Source of the DNA: DATLRC01 sp035534895
Lineage (GTDB): Bacteria > Patescibacteriota > Saccharimonadia > Saccharimonadales > UBA4665
Length of the DNA: 5,695 bases
Direction of reading: 5' to 3'
NCBI GenBank assembly: GCA_035534895.1
Contig: DATLRC010000017.1
Span: 1-5,695, forward strand
The number at the start of each line of letters is the position of its first letter. The first letter of the stretch is position 1. Below the pieces are notes generated by a model. That model saw nothing but the letters and a program-made list of their open reading frames with translations, was not told the origin of the DNA and did no database searches. Shown here piece by piece: positions 1 to 4,578 of this stretch. Position numbers and translations under genes: made by a program.

Positions 1-2
1 AA

Positions 3-266
3 TCGACCGACGAAAAAGGTTACCAAATGATAATCGAGGTGCTAGGAGTAAAAGATGCTCCTTCATATAAAGATTTGCTTGAGTTCGGCTTTACTACTAA
101 ACGCAAAGAAGGACCGAACGAAAAAGATAGGTTTGAGTTTAACATTTATAGCCAACCTTACAGTACTCAAGATGGAAAAGTGGTAACTTTCAAAATGGAG
201 GATTGTGGTAGTTTATCTAGCGTAGACTCACTTCAATATGCTTTTCGAATTATTGTCGCCGCTTAA
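3..266 (+). CDS. Unrecognised protein, 3' part (5'-truncated by window edge)
   Basis: The reading frame is open from base 3 to the TAA at 264-266 and carries a first ATG at 27. The eight codons before that ATG (Ser-Thr-Asp-Glu-Lys-Gly-Tyr-Gln) read as ordinary protein and join smoothly to the hydrophobic strand that follows. I therefore think this is the C-terminal end of a longer gene, although an 79-residue protein starting at 27 cannot be excluded (a weak AAAGG lies at 15-19). The visible part is soluble and mixed alpha/beta in style, with charged residues in the middle, a single Cys in a Met-Glu-Asp-Cys-Gly stretch and no membrane segment. I do not recognise the family. It is followed by a 92-base gap and is probably not co-transcribed with the next gene. 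Confidence 0.6.
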   Translation, partial: STDEKGYQMIIEVLGVKDAPSYKDLLEFGFTTKRKEGPNEKDRFEFNIYSQPYSTQDGKVVTFKMEDCGSLSSVDSLQYAFRIIVAA

Positions 267-322
267 TAATTGTAATAAATAATCCCCAGATCGATATTAG
301 ATTTGCAATAAAACGCTAACAG

Positions 323-351
323 TTGCAGCTCCTCAATATTCGATGTTTAAT
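323..351 (+). promoter_or_regulatory. Possible promoter for the 359-674 gene
   Basis: TTTAAT at 346-351 matches the TATAAT -10 consensus at five of six bases. A poor -35 (TTGCAG, 323-328) lies 17 bases upstream. The ATG at 359 begins eight bases after the last base of the -10, about where transcription would start, so the message could be leaderless. No Shine-Dalgarno sequence precedes this ATG, which fits that reading. The rest of the 267-358 gap shows no clear terminator hairpin. Confidence 0.35.
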
Positions 352-358
352 ACTTTAT

Positions 359-674
359 ATGCCAGAGTGCATACAGATATATACCGAACTCGAGCAAGCG
401 TTATTCGATGCTTTCAGACAAAGTCAAAGGCTGGCATTGGACTTATATGAATCTAGAGCCGTACCTAAAAAGAGCACCTCTGATACGATTACTGATTTAT
501 TTCATGATCACGGTATATACGACCTCGAAACTTTTACCCAAAACCTCATGGCTGGGGATATGGTTCCTTGACCAAACTTTTGACAGCGAAGTAAACTGCG
601 ATGTCGAAGAAATACGTCAATTAATAGATGGTAGCAGTGATGAATTAGGCCAAGCCCAGGAAGAGCAGGTCTAA
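359..674 (+). pseudogene. Small acidic hypothetical gene with a reading-frame switch
   Basis: Two overlapping frames together look like one gene of about 104 codons. From ATG 359 to 568 the frame is rich in G-first codons (GAG, GAA, GAT, GCA) and gives a soluble helical protein. It ends at TGA 569-571. From about 570 the +1 frame takes over with the same codon style (Asp, Glu, Gln rich), runs to TAA 672-674, and gives an acidic tail. The +1 frame upstream of 560 (from an ATG at 408) looks much less like coding sequence. The gene's end, one base before the start of the nuclease gene at 676, suggests the second frame is really translated. It is either a frameshifted pseudogene, a sequencing error (the GGGG run at 554-557 is the obvious place) or a recoded gene. 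I do not recognise the family. A start at TTG 323 is possible but less likely. Confidence 0.55.
554..572 (+). other. Frame-switch site, CCT-TGA-C
   Basis: At 566-572 the first frame reads CCT TGA C. Skipping the T at 569 puts the ribosome into the GAC CAA ACT frame that stays open to 674. This resembles the +1 recoding site of release factor 2 (CTT TGA C), where a slow TGA followed by C favours slippage. Unlike that site, there is no Shine-Dalgarno-like AGGGGG three bases before the shift codon; only GGGG at 554-557, eight bases upstream of CCT. A simple one-base insertion in that G run would give the same frame switch. Confidence 0.35.
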
Positions 675-675
675 T

Positions 676-1164
676 ATGTCACGATCTTATAGATGCCGAG
701 ACCTTAACTTAATATTTTGGATAATAGTAATAGTTATAACTACCCTAGCTAGGGTAGTTCATATATTGATTCGTGTCATAAGGAAATTAATATTTAGACG
801 TCAAAACTATGCATTTAATAAAACCAGCATGGACACTATGGATGGCTTAACCTTTGAAAGATATATAGCCCAATTACTTAAGAAACATGGATATATAAAT
901 ATAAAACTTACAGAACGCTATGATTACGGAGTAGATATCATAGCCTATAAGAACAGTATAACTTGGGGTATCCAGGTAAAATGTTATAGTGGCTTAGTTA
1001 AAGCTGATGCAGTAAGACAAGTAGTAACAGGTTTAAAGAAATACAAATGTGATAGAGCTATGGTTATAACCAATAGCTACTTCAGTAATGTAGCCAAGGA
1101 GTTAGCAAGGTGTAATGACTGCGCGTTAGCTGATAGAGATATGCTCTTTAATCGGATCTGTTAG
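676..1164 (+). CDS. Membrane-anchored Mrr/DUF2034-type restriction endonuclease-like protein
   Basis: This 162-residue protein has a hydrophobic N-terminal segment (about residues 12-35), a basic stretch (36-42), and then a domain of about 105 residues with the layout of the Mrr catalytic family (PF04471, PD-(D/E)xK fold). Visible landmarks are Gly57-x-x-Phe60-Glu61 in the first helix, Asp87 in Asp-Tyr-Gly-Val-Asp, Gln100-Val-Lys102, and a later Val-Ile-Thr-Asn strand followed by Tyr-Phe-Ser. Asp87, Gln100 and Lys102 would be the metal-binding and catalytic residues, as is known for the QxK variant of the family. With one membrane helix the nuclease domain should sit on the inner face of the membrane. 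The gene starts one base after the upstream stop, so translation is probably coupled; only a weak AGG precedes the ATG. It uses many ATA and AGA/AGG codons compared with the downstream operon, a possible sign of transfer. Defence against foreign DNA is the usual assumption for the family, not something shown here. Confidence 0.82.
   Translation: MSRSYRCRDLNLIFWIIVIVITTLARVVHILIRVIRKLIFRRQNYAFNKTSMDTMDGLTFERYIAQLLKKHGYINIKLTERYDYGVDIIAYKNSITWGIQVKCYSGLVKADAVRQVVTGLKKYKCDRAMVITNSYFSNVAKELARCNDCALADRDMLFNRIC
738..759. repeat. Perfect 22-bp palindrome inside the nuclease gene
   Basis: The arms AACTACCC and GGGTAGTT flank TAGCTA, and all 22 bases are self-complementary. It lies about 60 bases into the nuclease gene, in codons of the membrane segment. 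As RNA it could form an 8-bp stem with a six-base loop; as DNA it could bind a dimeric protein. No T-tract follows, so it is not a standard terminator. Confidence 0.85.
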
Positions 1165-1211
1165 TTCTCACGATCACTGTTATTTATTACTAGCCATTTT
1201 CCATAAGAATT

Positions 1212-1241
1212 TTAGCAATAGGACCTCGGATAGTGTATAAT
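1212..1241 (+). promoter_or_regulatory. Promoter of the arsR-led operon
   Basis: A perfect -10 box TATAAT lies at 1236-1241. Upstream, TTAGCA at 1212-1217 matches the -35 consensus at four of six positions with an 18-base spacer. The predicted start of transcription, about seven bases past the -10, falls on or next to the ATG at 1248. It is the only clear promoter in the 1165-1247 gap, and no other gap before the window end is long enough to suggest a second one. Confidence 0.65.
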
Positions 1242-1257
1242 TTGAATATGCGTTCAA
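1242..1257. promoter_or_regulatory. Candidate ArsR operator, TTGAA-N6-TTCAA
   Basis: Five-base inverted arms TTGAA (1242-1246) and TTCAA (1253-1257) flank six bases that include the ATG. The element sits directly after the -10 box, over the predicted transcription start. ArsR/SmtB repressors are known to bind imperfect AT-rich inverted repeats close to the promoter of their own operon, so autoregulation here is a reasonable inference. The arms are short and could arise by chance. Confidence 0.42.
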
Positions 1258-1556
1258 GTACTCAACAAATAAAAGATGAGCTGAAAGATAATGCTGCCAT
1301 AGAGCTTTGTGCTCGGCAATGTGGCACTATCGGTGACGCAACAAAACTTAAGATTTGCTATTTGTTGCGTCATTATCCAGAACTAAGCGTAACTACCATT
1401 GCCGAACTAGTCGGTACTTCTATCTCTAATATTTCTCATAGCTTAAACAAACTACGAGCCGCTCAGTTAGTTAAGTGTCGTAAGGAGGCTCAAACCGTTT
1501 ATTACTCGCTCGAAAAAGACGCTTTCGCTAATGTTTTAAGTGTAATAGGAGGATGA
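1248..1556 (+). CDS. ArsR/SmtB-family metalloregulator-like repressor
   Basis: This winged-helix protein of 102 residues has the family landmarks: Gly29-Asp30-Ala-Thr-Lys-Leu-Lys-Ile (the usual 'LGDxTRLxIL' helix), a helix-turn-helix at about 49-72 (Ile-Ala-Glu-Leu-Val-Gly then Ile-Ser-His-Ser-Leu-Asn-Lys-Leu), and the wing ending in Val-Tyr-Tyr-Ser-Leu. I chose ATG 1248 over the upstream GTG at 1233 because that GTG overlaps the -10 box. Cysteines are at 21, 25, 37 and 77: a CxxxC near the N-terminus plus two singles. The ELCVCDL helix of classical arsenic-sensing ArsR is absent, so the inducer cannot be read from the known site. It is probably released from the promoter by a thiol-reactive metal or by oxidation, de-repressing the genes that follow. 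No Shine-Dalgarno site precedes the start, which fits a leaderless message. Confidence 0.85.
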   Translation: MRSSTQQIKDELKDNAAIELCARQCGTIGDATKLKICYLLRHYPELSVTTIAELVGTSISNISHSLNKLRAAQLVKCRKEAQTVYYSLEKDAFANVLSVIGG

Positions 1557-1557
1557 T

Positions 1558-1578
1558 ATGTGTCCAGCATGTAATTAA
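1558..1578 (+). CDS. Six-codon minigene Met-Cys-Pro-Ala-Cys-Asn (possible leader peptide)
   Basis: A textbook AGGAGG (1547-1552), embedded in the last codons of the arsR-like gene, lies five bases before an ATG at 1558 that opens a frame of only six codons ending in TAA. The peptide contains a Cys-x-x-Cys motif. This is the strongest ribosome site in this part of the operon and no other start lies in range of it. It could be a leader peptide sensing cysteine or thiol supply, a coupling device for the glutaredoxin-like gene 36 bases on, or the remnant of a longer small protein. Frames after the stop give no continuation that looks like protein. Confidence 0.4.
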   Translation: MCPACN

Positions 1579-1614
1579 GTAGAGCTACCGTTAAAAAACT
1601 AAATGGAGGTCATC

Positions 1615-1866
1615 ATGCCAAAAATTAAAATGTACACTACTCATACCTGCCCTTATTGCTTCATGCTGAAGGACTATCTTAAAGATCACAAGGTTGATTA
1701 TGAAGAAGTATTTATAGACACTGAACCCAAAGGTGCGATTCAAGCTCTCGATACTTGTGGCTCAATGGCCACGCCTTGCACTCACATTACGCTAGACAAC
1801 GGCGAAGAAGTGAAAATACTGGGTTTTGACAAGCCAAAGTTTGATAAAGTGCTGGGACTGGCTTAA
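1615..1866 (+). CDS. Glutaredoxin-like thiol-disulfide oxidoreductase
   Basis: An 83-residue thioredoxin-fold protein of glutaredoxin size. Residues 4-7 form the first strand; the active site is Thr11-Cys12-Pro13-Tyr14-Cys15 (CPYC, the classical dithiol glutaredoxin motif). The cis-proline loop is Ala52-Thr53-Pro54, and Gly70-Phe71-Asp72 matches the conserved Gly-Phe/Gly-Asp turn. It would reduce disulfides or mixed disulfides in the cytoplasm, or hold a soft metal between its two cysteines. Two extra cysteines are unusual: Cys48, and Cys55 directly after the cis-proline and so close to the active site. I chose ATG 1615 rather than ATG 1603 because GGAGG at 1605-1609 lies five bases upstream of 1615 and would be inside the gene otherwise. 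The electron donor may be the flavoprotein encoded at 2178, an inference from neighbourhood. Confidence 0.85.
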   Translation: MPKIKMYTTHTCPYCFMLKDYLKDHKVDYEEVFIDTEPKGAIQALDTCGSMATPCTHITLDNGEEVKILGFDKPKFDKVLGLA

Positions 1867-1877
1867 AGGAAAGCACG

Positions 1878-2174
1878 ATGAAAGCTATTTGGCGAGGCCA
1901 CACCGTAGCTGAGAGTGATAACACTATTGTTATTGAGGGTAATCAGTATTTTCCACCTCAGTCGCTCACTAAAGAGTACTTTCAAAAGAGTAATCGACAC
2001 TCGCTTTGCTACTGGAAAGGTCTTGCCAGTTATTATGACCTAAGTATTGGTGACCAAACCTCTAAAGGTGCTGCTTGGTATTATCCGAAACCGACCAGGC
2101 TTTCCAAGAAGATTATGGGTAAGGACTTTGCTAATTATGTAGCCTTCTGGCAAGACGTAAAGGTAACGGAGTAA
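1878..2174 (+). CDS. DUF427 family protein
   Basis: A 98-residue protein that matches the DUF427 pattern (PF04248): an N-terminal 'A-x-W-x-G-x-x-(V)-A-E-S' strand, a Tyr-Phe-Pro-Pro motif at 24-27, the signature Cys44-x-Trp46-Lys47-Gly48-x-x-x-Tyr52-Tyr53, Ala66-Trp67-Tyr68-Tyr69-Pro70-x-Pro72, and Val88-Ala-Phe-Trp91 near the end. No signal peptide or membrane segment is seen. The biochemical role of the family is not established to my knowledge. His41 and Cys44 next to the conserved Trp-Lys-Gly could form a small ligand or redox site. AAAGGA at 1865-1870, seven bases before the ATG, is the ribosome site. Only 11 bases separate it from the glutaredoxin-like gene and three from the flavoprotein gene, so it is part of the same transcript. 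Confidence 0.82.
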   Translation: MKAIWRGHTVAESDNTIVIEGNQYFPPQSLTKEYFQKSNRHSLCYWKGLASYYDLSIGDQTSKGAAWYYPKPTRLSKKIMGKDFANYVAFWQDVKVTE

Positions 2175-2177
2175 AAT

Positions 2178-3521
2178 ATGTCAAACATGTATGACCTTAT
2201 TGTTTTAGGCACAGGCGGTGCGGGCTACCAGGTAGCAATGAAATGCCGTGAGGCTGGCTGGAATGTAGCTGTCATAAATGAAGGTTTGTTTGGTGGTACT
2301 TGTTCGGTTCGTGGCTGTATCCCCAAAAAAGTCCTAGCTGGCACAGCTGAAATTGCCGACATCAACCGCCGTTTAGGTGAGGTAGGCATTGTTACTAATC
2401 AACCAACAATGAGTTGGCAGGAGCTTATTAAGTTCAAGCGGACATTTACTGACCCTGTGCCACCGAGTACCGAAAAAGCCCTGAAAGAAGCTGGGGTTGC
2501 TGTCTTTGCTGGTAGTCCTAAATTCAGTGGCAATTTGCAACTCGAAGTCAATGGTCAGCAGCTTGAAGCAAAAAAGATACATATAGCGGTTGGTTCTAAA
2601 CCCGCCAAGCTCCCTATTGAGGGTTTTAACTACCTGATTACCAGTGATGATTTTCTAGAGCTAGATGAGCTGCCGAAACGTATAGTGTTTGTAGGTGGCG
2701 GTTATGTATCGTTTGAGTTTGCTCACGTAGCATCCCGTTTTGGTGCTGATGTAATAATTCTGCATAGTGATAATCACCCATTGCCGATGTTTGACACAGA
2801 CATCATTCAAACCCTAATTGAAGCCTCCAGAGATGTTGGCATTAAGTTGGAGCTGAATGCTGGCGCACAGAAGATTGAAAAGAAAGGCGACAACTTTACG
2901 GTGACCACAGCGGGTGGCAAAACTTTTGAAGCTGACCTCGTCGTTCATGGCGCTGGCCGACCACCAGCTATTGACGTACTTAATCTAGAAGCCACTGGAG
3001 TGGAATACGACAAGCGTCGTGGCGTACTAGTTGACGACTACTTCAGGAGTACGTCTAACCCTGATGTCTATGCGGCTGGTGATGCAGCAGCTGCTGGACC
3101 ACCACTATCGCCTGTAGCGGGAGTTCAAGGCGGTATCGTTGCTGATAATTTGCTCGGCAAAGAACGTAAGCAGCCAAGCTATCTATCTACCCCAAGTGTC
3201 ATTTTTAGTACGCCAGCAGTAGCCAAAGTCGGTTATCTAGAGCAAGAAGCCAAAGACAAAAGTATTGACTGTGATGTTATTACCACCGACCTTGCGCCTT
3301 GGTTTGACAGCAAGCGTCTAGGACTTAAGTACGCCAAAAGCAAGGTGCTAGTCGAAAAAGGCACAGGTAAAATTGTTGGTGCACATTTAATTGGTAACCA
3401 TGCTGAAGACCTAATTAGCATATTTTCATTAGCTATCGAGCTTGGTCTAACTACCGAGCAACTCAAAGCACCAATTTTCGCCTTCCCAACTGCTAGTGAT
3501 GATATGAGGTACATGTTTTAA
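2178..3521 (+). CDS. FAD/NAD(P)-dependent disulfide oxidoreductase (class I, glutathione/mercuric reductase-like)
   Basis: A 447-residue flavoprotein of normal family length. In order: FAD-binding Gly11-x-Gly13-x-x-Gly16; redox centre Gly39-Gly40-Thr41-Cys42-x4-Cys47-x-Pro49-Lys50-Lys51; NAD(P)-binding Gly173-Gly-Gly175-Tyr176 followed by Glu180; second FAD motif Ala299-Ala-Gly301-Asp302; and a C-terminal dimerisation domain. The C-terminal tail carries Phe436-Pro437-Thr-x-x-Asp441 where lipoamide dehydrogenase and glutathione reductase have His-Pro-Thr-x-x-Glu, so the usual acid-base pair is missing. There is no N-terminal metal-binding HMA domain and no C-terminal Cys pair, which argues against a true mercuric reductase. 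After the second Rossmann motif, His-Ser-Asp does not show the Arg pair typical of strong NADPH preference. It probably passes electrons from NAD(P)H through Cys42/Cys47 to a small thiol or thiol protein. GGAG at 2168-2171 supports the ATG at 2178. Confidence 0.88.
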   Translation: MSNMYDLIVLGTGGAGYQVAMKCREAGWNVAVINEGLFGGTCSVRGCIPKKVLAGTAEIADINRRLGEVGIVTNQPTMSWQELIKFKRTFTDPVPPSTEKALKEAGVAVFAGSPKFSGNLQLEVNGQQLEAKKIHIAVGSKPAKLPIEGFNYLITSDDFLELDELPKRIVFVGGGYVSFEFAHVASRFGADVIILHSDNHPLPMFDTDIIQTLIEASRDVGIKLELNAGAQKIEKKGDNFTVTTAGGKTFEADLVVHGAGRPPAIDVLNLEATGVEYDKRRGVLVDDYFRSTSNPDVYAAGDAAAAGPPLSPVAGVQGGIVADNLLGKERKQPSYLSTPSVIFSTPAVAKVGYLEQEAKDKSIDCDVITTDLAPWFDSKRLGLKYAKSKVLVEKGTGKIVGAHLIGNHAEDLISIFSLAIELGLTTEQLKAPIFAFPTASDDMRYMF

Positions 3522-3531
3522 GGGGTAATAT

Positions 3532-3906
3532 ATGGATCAAAAACTAATCTTCGTCTACAACGCTAAAGCTGGATTTGTGCACGGTGTGATGGATTTAATG
3601 CACAAAACAGCAAGTCCTAAGACATACCCTTGTAAGTTATGTATGGTTACTTTTAGTGGTGCGACTATGAATAGGCTGTGGAAGAGCTATGTATCGGGTT
3701 TGGGCATTCCCTCGGTCTTTATGCACCGTGACGAGTTTGCGAAAACGTATCCTAATCAACAAATTACCTTTCCGGTAGTGTTACTTGAAGAAGGTGACTC
3801 AATCACAACGCTCATAAGTAGTGATGAGTTTAAGAATATCACCGACTTAGCTGAACTAATGAGCCTTCTTAATGCAAAACTGAAAAAAGTTAAAACGAAC
3901 ATATAA
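3532..3906 (+). CDS. Conserved-looking small protein with a CxxC motif, function unknown
   Basis: This is a 124-residue soluble protein. It opens with a hydrophobic strand and a Tyr9-Asn10-Ala-Lys-Ala-Gly14 turn, continues with a helix (Met20-Asp-Leu-Met-His), and then has Tyr32-Pro33-Cys34-x-x-Cys37 leading into another strand. The middle holds His70-Arg-Asp-Glu-Phe, and the end is a charged helix. I have the impression of having seen similar proteins of unknown function in other bacteria, but I cannot name a family. The strand-turn-helix order followed by Phe-Pro-Val-Val-Leu at 80-84 loosely recalls a thioredoxin-type fold with a shifted CxxC, which is inference only. AAGGGG at 3520-3525, six bases before the ATG, is a good ribosome site. 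It lies 10 bases after the flavoprotein gene and two before the ICMT-like gene, so it may be a redox substrate or partner of the former. Confidence 0.75.
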   Translation: MDQKLIFVYNAKAGFVHGVMDLMHKTASPKTYPCKLCMVTFSGATMNRLWKSYVSGLGIPSVFMHRDEFAKTYPNQQITFPVVLLEEGDSITTLISSDEFKNITDLAELMSLLNAKLKKVKTNI

Positions 3907-3908
3907 CT

Positions 3909-4406
3909 ATGGGCTATCTGCTACTGACTATATCCAGTTTAGCTTTGGCGGTAGCAGTAAACAGTACAAGCATTCACCTTCAAAAAAACCGACACTTTTA
4001 TAGTAAGTTCAAAAGTGGCTTATTGGTACACAGTTTAGTGATTACGCCCTTTTGGATTTTATTTGTGATGCTACTAGGCAATCTCAATAAGATGTTTAGT
4101 ATCAGCATTATCAAAGTGCCATTTATTGGCTATGGCTTGATAGCTATAGCTATCGGTCTGTTTGTCGTATCAACCAGTCAGATTGGCTCAGGGGCACTAG
4201 TTAATGTCAACTTCTTTCAAAAGAACAAAACAAAGTATGTTACGACAGGAGTTTATAAGTACTTGAAAAATCCAATCTATGATAGTTACTTCTTATTATT
4301 TATAGGTCTTGGATTTGCGCTGTCTAATGCAGCCTTTTTTATAATCGCTGGCTTGAGCTTCGTTGGCCTAAATATCATAGAGGGTAAGATTGAAAGGATA
4401 GAATAG
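3909..4406 (+). CDS. Isoprenylcysteine carboxyl methyltransferase (ICMT)/PEMT-like membrane protein
   Basis: A 165-residue integral membrane protein with about five hydrophobic stretches (roughly 3-17, 38-57, 70-90, 126-139 and 141-157). The C-terminal part has the layout of the ICMT/phospholipid methyltransferase group: Thr113-Gly114-Val-Tyr116-Lys-Tyr118-x-Lys120-Asn121-Pro122-x-Tyr124, then a helical hairpin, then an acidic end with Glu158 and Glu162. In the family this region binds S-adenosylmethionine. The typical Arg-His-Pro is Lys-Asn-Pro here, so the conserved histidine is replaced. It may methylate a lipid, a membrane thiol compound or a protein carboxylate; the bacterial substrates are mostly unknown. 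The gene begins two bases after the previous stop and lacks a Shine-Dalgarno site, so its translation is probably coupled. It has no cysteine at all, unlike the other products in the operon. Confidence 0.72.
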   Translation: MGYLLLTISSLALAVAVNSTSIHLQKNRHFYSKFKSGLLVHSLVITPFWILFVMLLGNLNKMFSISIIKVPFIGYGLIAIAIGLFVVSTSQIGSGALVNVNFFQKNKTKYVTTGVYKYLKNPIYDSYFLLFIGLGFALSNAAFFIIAGLSFVGLNIIEGKIERIE

Positions 4407-4410
4407 AGTT

Positions 4411-4578
4411 ATGGCTAAGAAAAAAGTATACCAGTGTCCCGAATGCGGACTACATTATAACGATGAAACCATAATGAAAAAATGTGCATCATGGTGCAGC
4501 CGATACAAAAGCTGTAATCTTGACATTACGAAATCATCTGTAGAGCTACAGGAGGCTAAAGATGCTGATAATGCATAG
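4411..4578 (+). CDS. 55-residue cysteine-rich putative zinc-ribbon protein
   Basis: The frame ATG 4411 to TAG 4576-4578 gives a basic-starting, soluble 55-residue protein with five cysteines: Cys9-x-x-Cys12-Gly, Cys25-x3-Cys29 and Cys35. The opening Tyr-Gln-Cys-Pro-Glu-Cys-Gly-Leu-His-Tyr is typical of a zinc-ribbon knuckle; His15 may also be a ligand. The C-terminal third is acidic and free of cysteine. It could bind zinc structurally or serve as a small carrier for a soft metal handed to the permease. It starts four bases after the ICMT-like stop with only a distant AAAGGA (4393-4398), and its last 17 bases overlap the permease start, so the two genes are translationally linked. I recall similar small proteins next to permeases of this type, but cannot name a family. 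Confidence 0.75.
   Translation: MAKKKVYQCPECGLHYNDETIMKKCASWCSRYKSCNLDITKSSVELQEAKDADNA
4550..4555 (+). promoter_or_regulatory. Strong ribosome-binding site of the permease gene
   Basis: AGGAGG lies six bases before the ATG at 4562, inside the end of the zinc-ribbon gene. It fixes the permease start at 4562 rather than the in-frame ATG at 4571. A short hairpin (CTGTA at 4538-4542 with TACAG at 4547-4551) overlaps its first two bases. Ribosomes finishing the upstream gene would open it. Confidence 0.7.

Noticed and set aside
408..571. Reading frame starting at ATG 408 as an intact 88-residue gene to 674
   Set aside because: Its first half has poor codon character and overlaps a better-looking frame; only the part after about 570 looks coding, which points to a frame switch instead.
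1165..1235. Rho-independent terminator after the nuclease gene
   Set aside because: No GC-rich stem followed by a T-run is visible in this gap.
1233..1247. GTG 1233 as start of the repressor gene
   Set aside because: The GTG overlaps the TATAAT box, so it would not be in the transcript; ATG 1248 fits better.
359..1580. TGA read as glycine (the code of SR1/Gracilibacteria)
   Set aside because: The long flavoprotein and permease genes contain no in-frame TGA, and reading through TGA 569 gives an Arg-rich, non-protein-like tail.
1603..1614. ATG 1603 as start of the glutaredoxin-like gene
   Set aside because: The GGAGG ribosome site is inside these codons and is correctly spaced for ATG 1615; the protein also begins at its first strand from 1615.
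2373..2582. Reverse-strand open frame of 69 codons
   Set aside because: Lies wholly inside the flavoprotein gene, gives low-quality protein and has no convincing ribosome site.
3233..3514. Reverse-strand open frame of 93 codons
   Set aside because: Shadow of the flavoprotein gene; Ser/Leu-rich translation is typical of antisense of a real gene.
2178..3521. Calling this gene merA (mercuric reductase)
   Set aside because: No HMA domain, no C-terminal Cys pair, and the active-site tail differs; only the general family is supported.
1579..4549. Repeated 10-mer GTAGAGCTAC at 1579-1588 and 4540-4549, both upstream of ribosome sites
   Set aside because: Ten-base repeats are expected several times by chance in a window of this length, and the distance to the ribosome site differs (16 versus 0 bases).
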